Assembly: GCF_032854445.1 (NCBI RefSeq)
Contig: NC_088296.1
Location: 12,434,706 to 12,498,705, forward strand
From: Liolophura sinensis
Taxonomy: Eukaryota; Mollusca; Polyplacophora; Chitonida; Chitonidae
Direction: 5' to 3'
Length of the DNA stretch: 64,000 nt
A model generated the notes under the pieces. The model saw only the letters and a list, made by a program, of their open reading frames with translations. It had not been told where the DNA came from and made no database searches. Shown piece after piece: positions 38,666 to 49,330 of this stretch; the stretch's first letter is position 1; each line of letters starts with the position of its first letter. Position numbers and translations under genes: made by a program.

Positions 38666-39667
38666 GTAGCCATATGTTACAATACGAGGATAGCGCTAGC
38701 AAGGAAAGGTTCAAACAAGGTACGATTCATTTCGCATTAACTTTATTAATAATTGGTACTGTTAGGATGAAACCACGGAAGCTAACATTTAATTGTTTCG
38801 ACGGCGTTATACAGAAACTAGATAAATTTTCAAAAGCATTTTTTTTTTAGGTTTACAGAATGAAAAAGCCACCGAAAAGGTCTCCTAATGGGCAAAATGG
38901 AGTTACAAAACAAAAGCCATACTCTCATACAAGAACATCGGGTTAATGAGGTTTTACAGCGCAGTGAAAGAAAGATTCGCTCCAGTATATTCCACACAAA
39001 CAAACCATGTACAGAAACCTTATTGTTGAAGCGCTAACGCTTGTCGCACGTCCGACATTTGACTGCATGAAAAGCTCAGTAAATATTAAGAACAACGAGA
39101 TACTTGTAGCCTTGATGCACAATACACGCTGAAATAGACCGCTTGAATGTCTGCATATCTTTTCTTTTATGAGAAGCCTTTCACCCGTAATTTGGCAGAA
39201 ATGAGTCAAGTTTTGTAAAAAAACAGAATTTCAAAACATTTCCGGTGTTCTATATTCTTTGTCCCGTGCTGTCAAATTTATGGCGAAGAACATTGCTTTT
39301 TTTCAAACTTTGAAGTCTACCAAAGCTGACAGTTTCTTTTTACCTCTAATTCAATTGAGTTTTCTTTCCTCGGTAAGGTTTAATCACTACGATTCAGCGA
39401 GAGGAAATCTATAGTTCTTCTAACAGATAAAAACAATTCACTTACCCATTGAACTCGGTCTATAAGTGTGCAAAAATGTTGTACTATCGACCCATGAATG
39501 TTCTATAACGTAATCACATTATTACACGGGCGCTGATTCTAATGAAAAGCGTAACTTGGTTAGTACGAGATGAGCAATAGTTCCAAAAACAGTCTCTAGT
39601 AAGATGATGGGAATTTGCAATCCAAAAGAGGAGGTTAAACTTCACTCGTAAAAAACCTTTCTATGAA
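38666..39667. other. Unstructured DNA
   Basis: No feature recognised. The minus-strand frame at 38943-39209 has no known domain. Confidence 0.35.
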
Positions 39668-39918
39668 GGCTTAATGGTTAATGTACTAACGGAATGACCC
39701 AGGGGCCTGTCACCAAGGTCATTGCTGTGAGTTCAAGTCCCGTTCCTGCTGGCTCGCACTCCAGTTATACGTGGGATGGTTTCCCATCAACCTACGGATG
39801 GTCGTGGGTTTCCCAAGAGCTCTGTCCGGTTTCCTCCCACCATAATGCAGGCCATCGTTGTATAAGTGAAATAATATTGAGTATGGCGTGAAAATTCCAG
39901 TCAAATGAAAAAATAAAT
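39668..39918 (+). mobile_element. Full-length but diverged SINE (RUDI/V-SINE-like)
   Basis: The head GGCTTAATGGTTAATG corresponds to GGCTCAGTTGGTTAGC with the A box mutated. The B-box-like GAGTTCAAGTCCC at 39729-39741 is intact. Central block, TATAAGTGAAATAATATTGA core and an AAATGAAAAAATAAA tail follow. The flanks TTTCTATGAA and CTCTCTACGAA may be a decayed target duplication. Confidence 0.88.
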
Positions 39919-40252
39919 CTCTCTACGAAACTGCAAAATGTACACAGCATGTATAACGCATGGTGCCGCATATCAAAATAAAGTTAGGAACATCGAATAA
40001 AGACATCGGACAACTGACCACTGTCAAAATGTCGTTTTCTTTAAATCTTTGAAAAGCTAGAGTGCAACATGCCCTTAAAGAACTATGTGAATGCATCAGA
40101 CCAAGTACGTCTAGAAATGATTCCGGCATGGAGAGAGGAGGATCGGGTGTCTCAGCTGGAACCTTCCGTGAGAATCTGCTAAAGAAACCCGTTTACATGT
40201 GGCGTTCTTTAAAATGGTCTGAAATAATAATCAAAGAAAATTATATACTTAC
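39919..40252. other. Region of ambiguous coding potential next to the signal-peptide exon
   Basis: Overlapping frames on both strands at 40020-40180 look equally protein-like. On the minus strand two AG acceptors after pyrimidine-rich stretches (near 40176 and about 20-25 bases further along) would join in phase to the exon at 40253-40335, giving either a roughly 20-residue tail or one of about 65 residues. Neither product is recognisable, and the introns would be only about 75-100 nt. Confidence 0.25.
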
Positions 40253-40335
40253 CATGCACAGCAAATATGGCGTTGCAAAGCACTATGGATATGAGAATCT
40301 TCATGTTGATGTGAGTTCTTGAGAAATTCCGAAAA
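40253..40335 (-). CDS. Candidate first coding exon: signal peptide of a secreted protein
   Basis: On the minus strand an ATG at 40304-40302 opens MKILISIVLCNAIFAVH, a textbook signal peptide: Lys at position 2, a hydrophobic core ILISIVLCNAIF and small residues near the end. The exon then reads CATG followed by GTAAGTATA, a consensus splice donor leaving a phase-1 intron, the usual phase after signal-peptide exons. Upstream, a pyrimidine-rich run and AAATTTAAATTCCAG provide an acceptor at 40336-40337, which would make an 83-nt exon with 31 nt of 5' leader. The downstream exon is not identified. What protein is secreted is unknown. Chance cannot be excluded because the exon is so short. Confidence 0.35.
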
Positions 40336-42137
40336 CTGGAATTTAAATTTACAAAAAAAAAGAGGAAAAACAACTGAGTTTACAAAAAGCGATGAAAACT
40401 TTTTCCGGGCCTTAAAGCAGAACCCGCTTGATAGGTGGTGAAGTTGCCTAGAGCGACAGTCTGGGTTTGTGTTTGCCTTCCTTGCCCTGTTTTTCCCTCA
40501 GCAGATTATCGTAGTCCACACAGTTCGCTGGGTAGAGGACTTTCTCTAACACCGACGGTGTCAGGCGAACGTTAAATGCAAAACGGTTTGGAAAACTTCC
40601 AAAATATGAACGTTCGGGCGCTGATGGAACAATAGCGATACAATTAGCCGGTGTTTCTGTGAGCGCCGAATCCAGATAAGTAACGAAATGGGACTAGACG
40701 GTGTTAATGACAGACGATCCGCTTTCTGACCCTCCTACTTTTACCGTCCGGTTTTTGGCGTGTCCCGCAGAAGTTTTGGATCCTGTTACTTAATTTCGTC
40801 CCGATAGCGTCCGATACCAATGCTCACTCCTCGCCTTGCCGTCTCCTTTTGGGCGACAAAAACAGTTTCAAGACGTTAAACCGGACACCTTTTAACGTCC
40901 ACCGTCCTAGGGGCCGAAAACTCTTTTTGAGGAACTTTTCCAGTGGATATAAAATTAATTCAGATCTATTCCAACCTGTCTTTGTCGAAGTCTTCCCGTC
41001 GCCCTGTTGTCGACATCCGAATAAAAAGGACCCTGGCTCTCATATAGCACTATGACGCCCACCACGTGCCTCCATGCCGACCAAGCTCTTCAGCCAATCG
41101 AATGACTAGCTCAATAAATCAATAGAGGATACGATGATACGGTGTTGTTCAGATACTCTGTGGTCCCTTTTACTAGAATCGCTGGCTAGATATCCCTGAT
41201 CGATTGGGAAGTAAGAGCGTTTTAATAGCCACACGGTGAAACAAGCTCCTTGTAGAGAGCCGCTAGTGGGATCGGACTCCTTCGATTTCTGTAACACTCG
41301 AAGCTGTGTGTAGAGCGGTGACTGCTCTCTAAGCGTTCACTCTACGAGACCGGCTTGTTAACGCACCGTATAGACACAGCTTTATGAAAGCGAAGCACTC
41401 CGCCGGCTTTAGCTATAGACGATGTACTGCGTGCAGCTATTATACCTCGAGAAGTGGACTGCGCAAATTCACCCCAGTTCTATATGATCAACTTTAATTA
41501 GCTGTCCCCCCCCCCTCCCTCCTATAGCTTGCATGGGTGAACCCCTTAACCACGAAAAGGCTCTACTCTGATTGGCTGTAAGTGATGAGCAGTATTTTTG
41601 TAAGCGGATTTCTCCGATTGGGAGGGAATTTTCGAAAAGCAAAGTTTTGCTAAGTTTTAAAAGTTTGAAAGCCGGAGGTAGGAAATATGTAATCATATTG
41701 CATTGTTTTCGACATCCGTTATGAAAGGGTATAAGGATCCCGATGTGTTGCCGTGCACCACTGTTATTCGGTTGTTACCTCATTTCTGTATGTTCCTTTT
41801 TTAGGAAACGACTTTTGTTTTGAAAAACAAAAGGCGATTTTAATGTCTTGGTAGTAAAAAACAAGAAAAACAAAAAGGAAGATCAACACCAAGCGATATT
41901 TTGCTTTTTTGCCTAGCTCTGGTATATATCTGATGAAGTGTAAAATTATTTTACATCGTAGCCAATTTTTGGAATCTAATAGCCTCAATTTCACTTTTTA
42001 CATCCGATCCATGATATTTCTCGACAATTTACGGCGTCTTCCGCCTACAAAATGGCTGTTCCGATCCAAGTGACTTTTCTCTGTCATGTAACATAATTGC
42101 TTCAGATGAGTACAAATGCACGTCACATGTTTACATG
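40336..42137. other. Comparatively GC-rich flank, possible upstream region of the minus-strand exon
   Basis: Sequence at 40440-41100 is less AT-rich than its surroundings. Around 41035-41100, read on the minus strand, ATTGGCT (inverted CCAAT), CACGTG and CTATATGAG occur in order. They could form a promoter for a leftward transcript, but this is speculative. A C-run of 11-12 bases is at about 41506-41517. Confidence 0.25.
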
Positions 42138-42200
42138 TGTCTCCATGGTATAGGTGAAATATTCTTGAGAGTGTTGTTAAACGACAATCAAATAAAGAAA
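42138..42200 (+). mobile_element. SINE tail fragment
   Basis: CTCCATGGTATAGGTGAAAT, ATTCTTGAGAGTGTTGTTAA and CGACAATCAAATAAAGAAA match the last 60 bp of the SINEs here. The TTGTTAAACGACAATC wording favours the second family. Confidence 0.75.
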
Positions 42201-42399
42201 GTAAATGCATTTGACACCCACACCAAGATATGAGGGTAGATAGATTAAGCAACTCGTATGACACCATCCCTATAATCATCGTAAAGGCCCGTAGTCCTTA
42301 AAACTTCGTAAAGATTCCAGTGGCGCAATTTGTCATAATGTCACAAATAACGGGGACGTCATTCATTACTCGTCGCCCAAATACGAGTCTCTAATCCTC

Positions 42400-42455
42400 T
42401 CTTTGATGTTGGAGAGGCCTGGGATCGAACCCGCATCAGGTTATACCAAAGACAT
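42400..42455 (-). mobile_element. tRNA-like B-box fragment
   Basis: On the minus strand GCGGGTTCGATCCCAGGCC contains a perfect B-box consensus (GGTTCGATCC). No A box or cloverleaf was found, so it looks like the head of a SINE and not a tRNA gene. It lies directly before the repeat at 42479. Confidence 0.4.
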
Positions 42456-42478
42456 TAAAAATGGTACTTGTTGCCGCT

Positions 42479-42640
42479 TTGCTTGGCGTTCAGCACCGAG
42501 AGGCTAGTGTCAGTATTATGTGACTGGGTGGGGTGTCATGTCTGGTGTCTTCGGGGTGATACTTCAGTCGCGTCAGCACGTTGGGGGCATGGGCTTACCC
42601 TGCCACAAGAAGACACAGTATAGGTACACACACCTAGTAA
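42479..42640. repeat. Dispersed repeat family 3, single copy
   Basis: A stretch containing GTTCAGCACCGAGAGG, GACTGGGTGGGGTGTCATGT, CTGGTGTCTTCGGGGTGA and CTTCAGTCGCGTCAGCAC. The same phrases occur at 50311-50735 in diverged tandem form. It resembles an interspersed repeat I remember from other molluscs. No coding potential is seen. Confidence 0.6.
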
Positions 42641-43737
42641 CTCTTATAACGTCAAATAACTGAAAAATTGGGAAGTAAAAAGTAGGTCGTAAAACCCCAG
42701 GCATATTTATCTGTTTAACTGAAGGAATACTATTTTTATGACATAATAGTTCATTTTGTTACTGCAAAGAATTTCATATATGTTGGGTATGACAGGCGTG
42801 TTCTGTTTAACTTGTAATTTTCGAATTTGTTTTGTTGTGTTATCGATAATATGGCAACATGTCAGTATCGACAAACGCTCAAGAAAACTTAGTTAAATCA
42901 TCATTTAGCGACCTTGGAAGAACTGAGAAAAAAACATGAAATCGACGTTACACGTTAAGATACCAAACAATTAAAATGTATAATTATAATTAGCACTGAA
43001 TAAAGAAGGAAAAGAAGAACAACTACACTGCAAATAAAAACGGGGATATTTGTATTCTGTGCTTTTTAAGGTTCGAAAAGTTTTAAGGTCTGACATTAAC
43101 ACAATGGACTTCATGGAGTGCAATGTTTCGTTCTTTCGCATGTGATTGCAATAAAAACCACTCTATACTGAAGTATTCATGCCTTTCTCTAATTTCTTAC
43201 CCAATACATTTATATATAATGCACTTGAAATGAAACTGGCGGATATTAAAGCTATTTACAACCGTGCCATTCTCTTAACAGTGTTCTTTGTATGTCGAAT
43301 TTCTAAGCTGACCCTCGCTTATATACGGTATTCTTTGCCATGAACCTTTGTAACACTAATTTGTGTCACTACTTTGAAATAAGTGCAATTTATTTGAACG
43401 TTGTCATCTTTCGAATAAGCAATTTGCTTTTTATAGAACACTCTCAGTTCATCAGTTTTCATTATAAATGAATTATCGATCTAAAATAAGGATTTTTACC
43501 AGATCTTTTATTTCCACCTATCAAAATGCCACAATCCACAGGCCCTAAGTACCTTGTCACCAACATCGAATCTCTCACCGGGAGGATGAGAAACTATAGC
43601 ATTTTACAGCCTTATGCATAGTTATATTCACCATATTTTCCGTCTATATTCTTTTCTGTAACTACAGTTATGCAAGATCCTCTGCGCTAAAAACCTAATG
43701 TGTGCTCTTAGCAGTAAGTTTTTGAAATCACAGCAGT

Positions 43738-43742
<5 letters not shown>
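42641..43742. other. Unstructured AT-rich DNA
   Basis: No feature recognised. Confidence 0.35.
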
Positions 43743-43768
<26 letters not shown>

Positions 43769-43965
43769 GATTTGATTGGCGTTTTACGCCGTATTCAAGA
43801 ATATTTCACTTATACGACGGCGGCCAGCATTATGGTGGGTGGAAACCGGGCACAGCCCGGGGAAAACCCACGACCATCCGCAGGTTGCTGGAAGACCTTC
43901 CCACTTTCGGCCGGAGAGGAAGCCAGCATGAGCTAGTGCGCTAACCAACTGAGCCACTTAGGCCC
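43743..43965 (-). mobile_element. SINE (RUDI/V-SINE-like) with B-box region deleted
   Basis: Minus strand: CTAAGTGGCTCAGTTGGTTAGCGC keeps an exact A box, but the roughly 58 bp that normally follow, including the B-box-like GAGTTCAAGTCC, are missing, so the A-box segment runs straight into AGCTCATGCTGGCTTCCTC. The rest is complete with a (AAAT)n tail. It was inserted into, or shares, the tail of the next element. Confidence 0.92.
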
Positions 43966-43966
43966 C

Positions 43967-44118
43967 TATTTATTTATTTATTTATTTATTTATTTGATTT
44001 TTAACGCCGTACTCAAAAATTCTTAATCGACGGCAGTCATTTTGTGGGGGTGGGGGGGGAGGGAAAAAACCATCAACACTCGCTAAGTAACTGACAAGTT
44101 TTTCCACCTGCGGCGCAC
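43967..44118 (-). mobile_element. Second-family SINE, partial, in tandem with the previous one
   Basis: Minus strand: GGAAAAACTTGTCAGTTACTTAGCGAG, a G/C-rich slipped stretch, AAAATGACTGCCGTCG, TTTTTGAGTACGGCGTTAAA and AATCAAATAAATAAA. It has the second family's CGTCAGTAACTT block and not the RUDI-like GGTTGCTGGCAGACC block. Its tail is contiguous with the head of the upstream SINE. Confidence 0.75.
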
Positions 44119-44454
44119 CGATTGTCAGCCGTAGAACAAACTAACGGGATATTGGTGGAAGATGAATTATCTCCACATTCTGGCCTACAAACGTTTCTTT
44201 TAAATAAACAGAATGCTGTCCTTTTTTTTAATTATGGCAGAATACGGGTACATTGTGACATTGCTGCAAACTGATGTGTAAAAAACGTTCTTGCATTTTA
44301 GCGAAATCCCATCGATGGTGTAGAGGGGTATTTTTTGTCGATGACATAATGTTAAGTTGCCCTAACGTAATCTATGATACTTTCATCCAGAAAACACAAT
44401 GAAATTGTGTGAAATTTAAGGATCAGCTTTTAGCGACATGGGGCCGTACTCCTG

Positions 44455-44640
44455 TGGAGGTGGTAGGTCGATGGAGCAGGGGTGCGGTGATGACGATAGG
44501 GGCGATGGGGTGATAGTGTAATGAGACGATAGAGTGACTGGGGTGATGAGGTCAAGGGGCGATGGTAACGATGGACTGATAGATGCGATGAGGGCGATGG
44601 GGCGATGACAGCGATAACGGGGATGGGGTGATTGAACAAT
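44455..44640. repeat. Degenerate GATG/GGCGAT-rich tract
   Basis: Words such as GGGGCGATGGGGTGATAG, GATGAGGTCAAGGGGCGATGG and GGGCGATGGGGCGATGACAG recur with no fixed period. The minus-strand frame (Ser-Pro-His-Arg rich) is a product of this composition. Confidence 0.75.
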
Positions 44641-45983
44641 TGAGCTATTGAAGAATGGAATGAATTTTAGTAACGCTTATGTTAACTTTAATGTTACATC
44701 TGCGTGAAATGTTATTCGCAAAATAAATTTAAAACTTTACAAGTGTTTGGAAATCGCAACTTCAGACATGTTTCAAGCCAGGCCATTCTTCCATCTGTTT
44801 AATTTTACGTTTCTCAAATTTACGATAATGCTGCTTTATTTTGCTTTATTTTAACCGAAACTTGTGCACATTTTACCAGCATTATTTTGTTGTTTGGCTT
44901 CGACGCTTTGCTATATGGCGTTTTGTATCATGGCACCAATAAGCGATGGTCTTATACTCGGTTGTCATAATTAAATGAAGCGAACTAAATTGCAAAATAT
45001 TACTTTCCAGGAACGCCTACTTGCATCTTTATTCATCTGAGATTAAAAGTAGATTATACCAACAATTTGGATCAAAAATAAAAATTTTCACGGCGCACGT
45101 ACAATGTAATATACTGATGTACTCAAAGGCACCGCTTTAAGTACTGTAGGTGTCGTGTGGCGAATTGCCTGTATGCCATCAGGCGGACGCTCAGAACTCG
45201 GCGATTTTCTCCAAGCTCATCTGTAGATTTGCTCACACCTTATTATGACTTCCTCTACGTTGGCAAGCTCTCATCCTCTTTCAGTATCCCTGTTTGGGAT
45301 ATCATGTTGGCGATGTTGACGTGAACTTTAAAACGGTTGAACATGAATGTATACCATCTTTTCCTTCTTGGCAATTAAGAAAACTCTTGCATGTTTGGAC
45401 GCGTGAAATACGATAAGAACATCTGGCACTCCGGAACTCTCTCGTTTATGTTTTTTTTTATTACATGTGTATAACTTGGTTTTCACGTTTGATGGTTTGC
45501 ACAGATGCGTCCAGATGCCCCGACAGTTAAAACTGCTGTGCTGTGTTTAGAATTCCTAACTTACAGGGTTTGCGAAATGTGTTCATCTCTCAGGCGGGTT
45601 GTTCTTATTCTGGTAACAGTGGTATTTATATTGAGATCGGTTTTTGATAGACTTTCGCCCGAATAGGTTGGTAAGATTTTTCATTTGCAACAAAATATTT
45701 CTTAGAGGGTTTAACTAGAGCAATGTGATGGTTAGAAAATGGCCACACATTAGAAAATTAGCTAAACAAAAATACACCGATCTTTTTGCCATGTCCAGTG
45801 TTAAGTTAAATTTTTATTGTATCTTGTGTGACGATGAGAGTAGAGGTGCTGATATTTTCGGGAGGTTTTATTACTGGCCTCAGTCCTCAGTTTGGAACGG
45901 TTTCTTGCAGGTACGAGATACGAGATAAAGAGAACGATATCGTGCACATTGTTGTCTGGAGTACTATCACTTAACTGTCGGCT
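44641..45983. other. Unstructured DNA
   Basis: No feature recognised. Confidence 0.35.
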
Positions 45984-46157
45984 TTTTATTTATTACATCA
46001 GTGTTTTACGCCGTATTCAAAAATATTTTGCTAATACGACGTCGGTTAGCATTGTGGTGAGAGGAAGTCGTGCAGAACTTGGTAGAAACCCACGACCATC
46101 CGCAGGTTGATGGCAGACCTCCCACGTACGTCCGGAGAGTAAGCCAGCATGAGGTAG
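45984..46157 (-). mobile_element. SINE (RUDI/V-SINE-like), 5'-truncated, diverged
   Basis: Minus strand: from CTCATGCTGGCTTACTCTCC through TGCCATCAACCTGCGGATGG, CACCACAATGCTAACC and the TATTAGCAAAATATTTTTGA core to TTACATCAGT-style tail remnants. Divergence is higher than in the copies at 7.5 and 12.4 kb. ACTGTC lies on both sides (about 45976 and 46158), possibly a short eroded target duplication. Confidence 0.85.
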
Positions 46158-46482
46158 ACTGTCACCTTCTAAAATACAGATACACAGTCTGGGAAGTGTG
46201 ACCATTGCGACATTTATGAGTGGGAATGGAATGTCCGCACAGCAAATGTACTGACTGATAGTAGTTCGATTCTGTACGCAGCGGCGTTGTACACTAAATT
46301 TACCAGTCGTTTAAAATGATTAAATTGTCTTTATCAAATTGTCATCTTTGGTTAAAACATAGCAATTGTAAATTCTTAGACAAATACTGAAGTGGCATAA
46401 ATAACTTTTGCACAAATCAATAAGCTTAAATATTTGTCTATCTGTGTGTAATTTAGTTATGACCTGCGCCTAATTAAGCTTT
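46158..46482. other. Spacer between SINE remnants
   Basis: No feature recognised. Confidence 0.35.
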
Positions 46483-46530
46483 ACACGATACCCAAAAATA
46501 TTTCACGTGTATAACAGTATGACTAATGTT
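46483..46530 (-). mobile_element. SINE remnant beside the 30-bp array
   Basis: ACACGATACCCAAAAATATTTCACGTGTATAAC-like sequence followed by AGTATGACTAATGTTGAGGGC corresponds to the ACGCCGTACTCAAGAATATT - CACTTATACGAC - GCATTATGGTGGGAGG core of the SINE. The next SINE segment (GAAACCGGGCAGAGCCC) is what has been amplified. Confidence 0.65.
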
Positions 46531-46706
46531 GAGGGCAAACCGGGCAGAACCCAGTGGGGTGAGGGCAAACCGGGCAGAACACACTGGGCTAGAAGCAAAC
46601 CGGGCAGAACCCTCTGGGCTGACGGCAAACCGGGCAGAACCCACTCGGGTAAGGGCAAACCGGGCATAACCCACTCGGGCGAGGGAAAAACGGACAAAAC
46701 CCTCTG
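46531..46706. repeat. 30-bp minisatellite derived from a SINE segment, about 6 copies
   Basis: The unit GAGGGCAAACCGGGCAGAAC plus CCACTGGGGT restarts at 46531, 46561, 46591, 46621, 46651 and 46681. It equals the GGAGGAAACCGGGCAGAGCCCGGGG part of the SINE whose preceding part lies immediately left. The 30-bp period leaves frames open on both strands (ARFALTPLGS-type and GKPGRTH-type repeats); these have no host start or splice context. Confidence 0.88.
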
Positions 46707-46799
46707 CCAACCACATTCTTGCACCAGATATATGACAAAGCTCGCAACGTAAATCGTCACTGCGAAGTGGATTTCGACCCTGTTAGCTCAATACTCTCT

Positions 46800-47060
46800 T
46801 CCGCAAAAACAATTCTAACCATGCTTCTCATTTACTCAAAATTCTGAACATTCTTCCCTGTTCTGTAAAACAATTCTGACCATGTATCAACGCCGCAAAA
46901 ACAATTCTGACCATGCACAAACCCCACAAAATTCAGTATATCCAACAGCCCCTCAAAACAATCCAGGTCATGCACCGATCCCCCCAAAAAACAATACCTC
47001 CAACATCCCCTCAAAACAATCTAGGCCATGCACGAATCCTCAAAAAACAATACCTCTCTC
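46800..47060. repeat. 58-bp degenerate minisatellite, about 4 copies
   Basis: CAAAAACAATTCTGACCATGC and CAAAACAATCCAGGTCATGC blocks start at about 46896, 46954 and 47012, i.e. every 58 bases, with weaker copies to the left. The 112-codon plus frame over 46882-47220 is largely this repeat (NNPGHAPIPPKN-type). Confidence 0.8.
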
Positions 47061-48251
47061 CCTTCGCCACCTAAAAGCAAGAAAACAGCCAAAGCACAGG
47101 TCTGGTAACGCGGGAGATAGACATCACGAGACAGACAGACGACCATGCCTTAGGCCAAGGTGTAAATTACATTTATTTTGCAAATCTTTAAGGCAGGATA
47201 CCCATGGCTGTGTGTTTTAAAGCGATGTGATAAATAACTGATGTGCTTATAGGAAAATAGCTGAAATAGTCATCAACTATTCTAAAGCAATTTTAAGCCC
47301 TGTTTTCACAATGAAATAACACTCACGACAGCTTACATCTATTTATTTCAATACACCAAAACTGTGACTGATGTTCCCAAATGAATACGAGAATGATATT
47401 TGCTTTTACTATTTCATTTTGTATTTTTTGTGTGTTTTTCTTTCAAAATGGTGCCAGAGAATTTCTAACTTAGGATTTAGTCAGTGAGGAAGAAGCAGGA
47501 GTATTGGAAGTAAACCACTTCCTTTAGTAAGTACGTGGCGATCTTTCCCACAAGGTGCATAAAGACACTATACTAGTGGAAGACAAGTGCTCTCCATCGA
47601 ATGTTAGACTGCACAACCAGTCACAAAAGTAAATCCTTATTTATTAATTGATTTATCCATGATTGGTGGATTTTCATTTCTTTAAATATTTATTTTACTG
47701 GATGTGTAAGGCCTGTCAGAAATTGAAATCATCTTTTGTTGGTAATTTGCATACATTATACATTATTGTATATATTCACTGATTTGCTTCACTGTGTGGT
47801 AAGGCGTCGACGTCACGTCACGTTATCGTAACGTCTAGCCTATTTCTTCTAAAATTTGGGACACATAATTAACTCACTTTAGCCAGTATATATGTGATTC
47901 TAGCTGGAGTATTGAGTGTCTTTTTCCCCACATGGTTGGACCATCTAATGAACAACATATTCATATCTTTACTTTTCCAAAAAGCTGGTAAAGAAATGTA
48001 ATTTCTGCTTTCAATACCACTAATATCTGTCTCAGGGTTCAGAAGAATTAAGGTAATCTCGAAACACCGTGTTGAAAAATAGGCTTCTCTGAAGAACTAT
48101 AATGCTAACATTCTACCACACAGAGTTATATTTTTATATGCTTGAGTTTCGATTTATCAAACGTTTGGTGCATTTTGGTGCCTTTTTCCAGCGTAAATTC
48201 CATAAGGAATCTAAACGGGCGATGTCCGCCCCCTTATTGACATCAAGGCCA
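47061..48251. other. Mostly unique DNA with a CRE-like cluster
   Basis: Apart from the motif cluster at 47805-47836 nothing is recognised. Confidence 0.35.
47805..47836. promoter_or_regulatory. Cluster of CGTCA half-sites with palindrome
   Basis: CGTCGACGTCACGTCACG is followed by ACGTTA-TCG-TAACGT. Three or four ACGTCA/TAACGT half-sites, as bound by CREB/ATF-type bZIP factors, lie within 32 bp. No transcript start is visible, so a regulatory role is a guess. Confidence 0.2.
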
Positions 48252-48923
48252 GGTTTCTCAGAAGTGTATTAGTTAATACAGGTTTCTCAAAAGTGTATTA
48301 GTTAATGCAGGTCTCTCAAAATTGTATTAGTTAATACCGGTTTCTCAGAAGTGTATTAGTTAATGCAGGTTTCTCAGAAGTGTATTAGTTAATGCAGGTT
48401 TCTCAAAATTGTATTAGTTAATACCGGTTTCTCAGAAGTGTATTAGTTAATACCGGTTTCTCAAAAGTGTATTAGTTAATGCAGGTTTCTCAAAATTGTA
48501 TTAGTTAATACCGGTTTCTCAGAAGTGTATTAGTTAATGCAGGTTTCTCAGAAGTGTGTTAGTTAATGCATGTTTCTCAGAAGTGTATTAGTTAATACAG
48601 GTTTCTCAGAAGTGTATTAGTTAATACAGGTTTCTCAGAAGTGTATTAGTTAATGCAGGTTTCTCAAAATTGTATTAGTTAATACCGGTTTCTCAGAAGT
48701 GTATTAGTTAATGCAGGTTTCTCAGAAGTGTATTAGTTAATGCATGTTTCTCAGAAGTGTATTAGTTAATACAGGTTTCTCAGAAGTGTATTAGTTAATA
48801 CAGGTTTCTCAAAAGTGTATTAGTTAATACCGGTTTCTCAGAAGTGTATTAGTTAATGCAGGTTCCTCAGAAGTGTATTAGTTAATGCAGGTTTCTCAGA
48901 AGTGTATTAGTTAATACCGGTTT
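48252..48923. repeat. 29-bp minisatellite, about 23 copies
   Basis: The unit GGTTTCTCAGAAGTGTATTA plus GTTAATACA is 29 bp and keeps register over 670 bp. Variant positions (CAGAAG / CAAAAT / CAAAAG, and ATGCA / ATACA / ATACC) occur in recurring orders: a CAAAATTG-type unit ending ACC repeatedly follows an ATGCA unit, and a run CATG - ACAG - ACAG appears twice. This suggests multi-unit expansion. Confidence 0.97.
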
Positions 48924-49177
48924 AAGTCGTTTTTGATCAACTGGGCCCAAATTCCAGAGGGCACTGGACGCTAAATAATTTTGTGGTTTGAATGAATGAA
49001 TGATTGAATTAATAATATGGCAGTAATTCAGCCAGGTTGTGGTTAGAACCAGGAAATAGCCTTTTTTTAAAACTTGAATATGAAAACCTCCAAAATCAGA
49101 AGAAACAGAAATAAGACGCTTTTAAAATCAACTATAAAGAGTCAGGCCAATTGAATAAAAGATTTTTTAAAGAGGGT
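48924..49177. other. Short unstructured stretch
   Basis: GAATGAATGAATGATTGAATT at about 48990-49010 is a small tetranucleotide run. Confidence 0.35.
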
Positions 49178-49330
49178 ACACCGGAGTTTTTTGACAAAAA
49201 GTACGTTTCATTAATCAAATCTGTATGTATTTGCCAACAATAACTCAAATTATTGTCTCTGGGAAAATATCGGATTTGGGCTAATCCAAAATAATAACAA
49301 AACTTCGATTGGATTTACATTGATCTTTTT
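49178..49330. repeat. Dispersed repeat, copy 2 (partner at 1393)
   Basis: TACACCGGAGTTTTTTGACAAAAA, TTAATCAAATCT and ATAACTCAAAT in the same order as 1393-1470, followed by a shared CCAAAATAATAACA-like segment. Confidence 0.55.

Noticed and set aside
46474-47220. Repeat-bearing frames on both strands (ARFALTP-type, GKPGRTH-type, NNPGHAP-type)
   Set aside because: They follow the 30-bp and 58-bp minisatellites.
48252-48923. CRISPR-like regular repeats (also at 34256-34560)
   Set aside because: Units are directly adjacent with no spacers, and the context is an animal genome.
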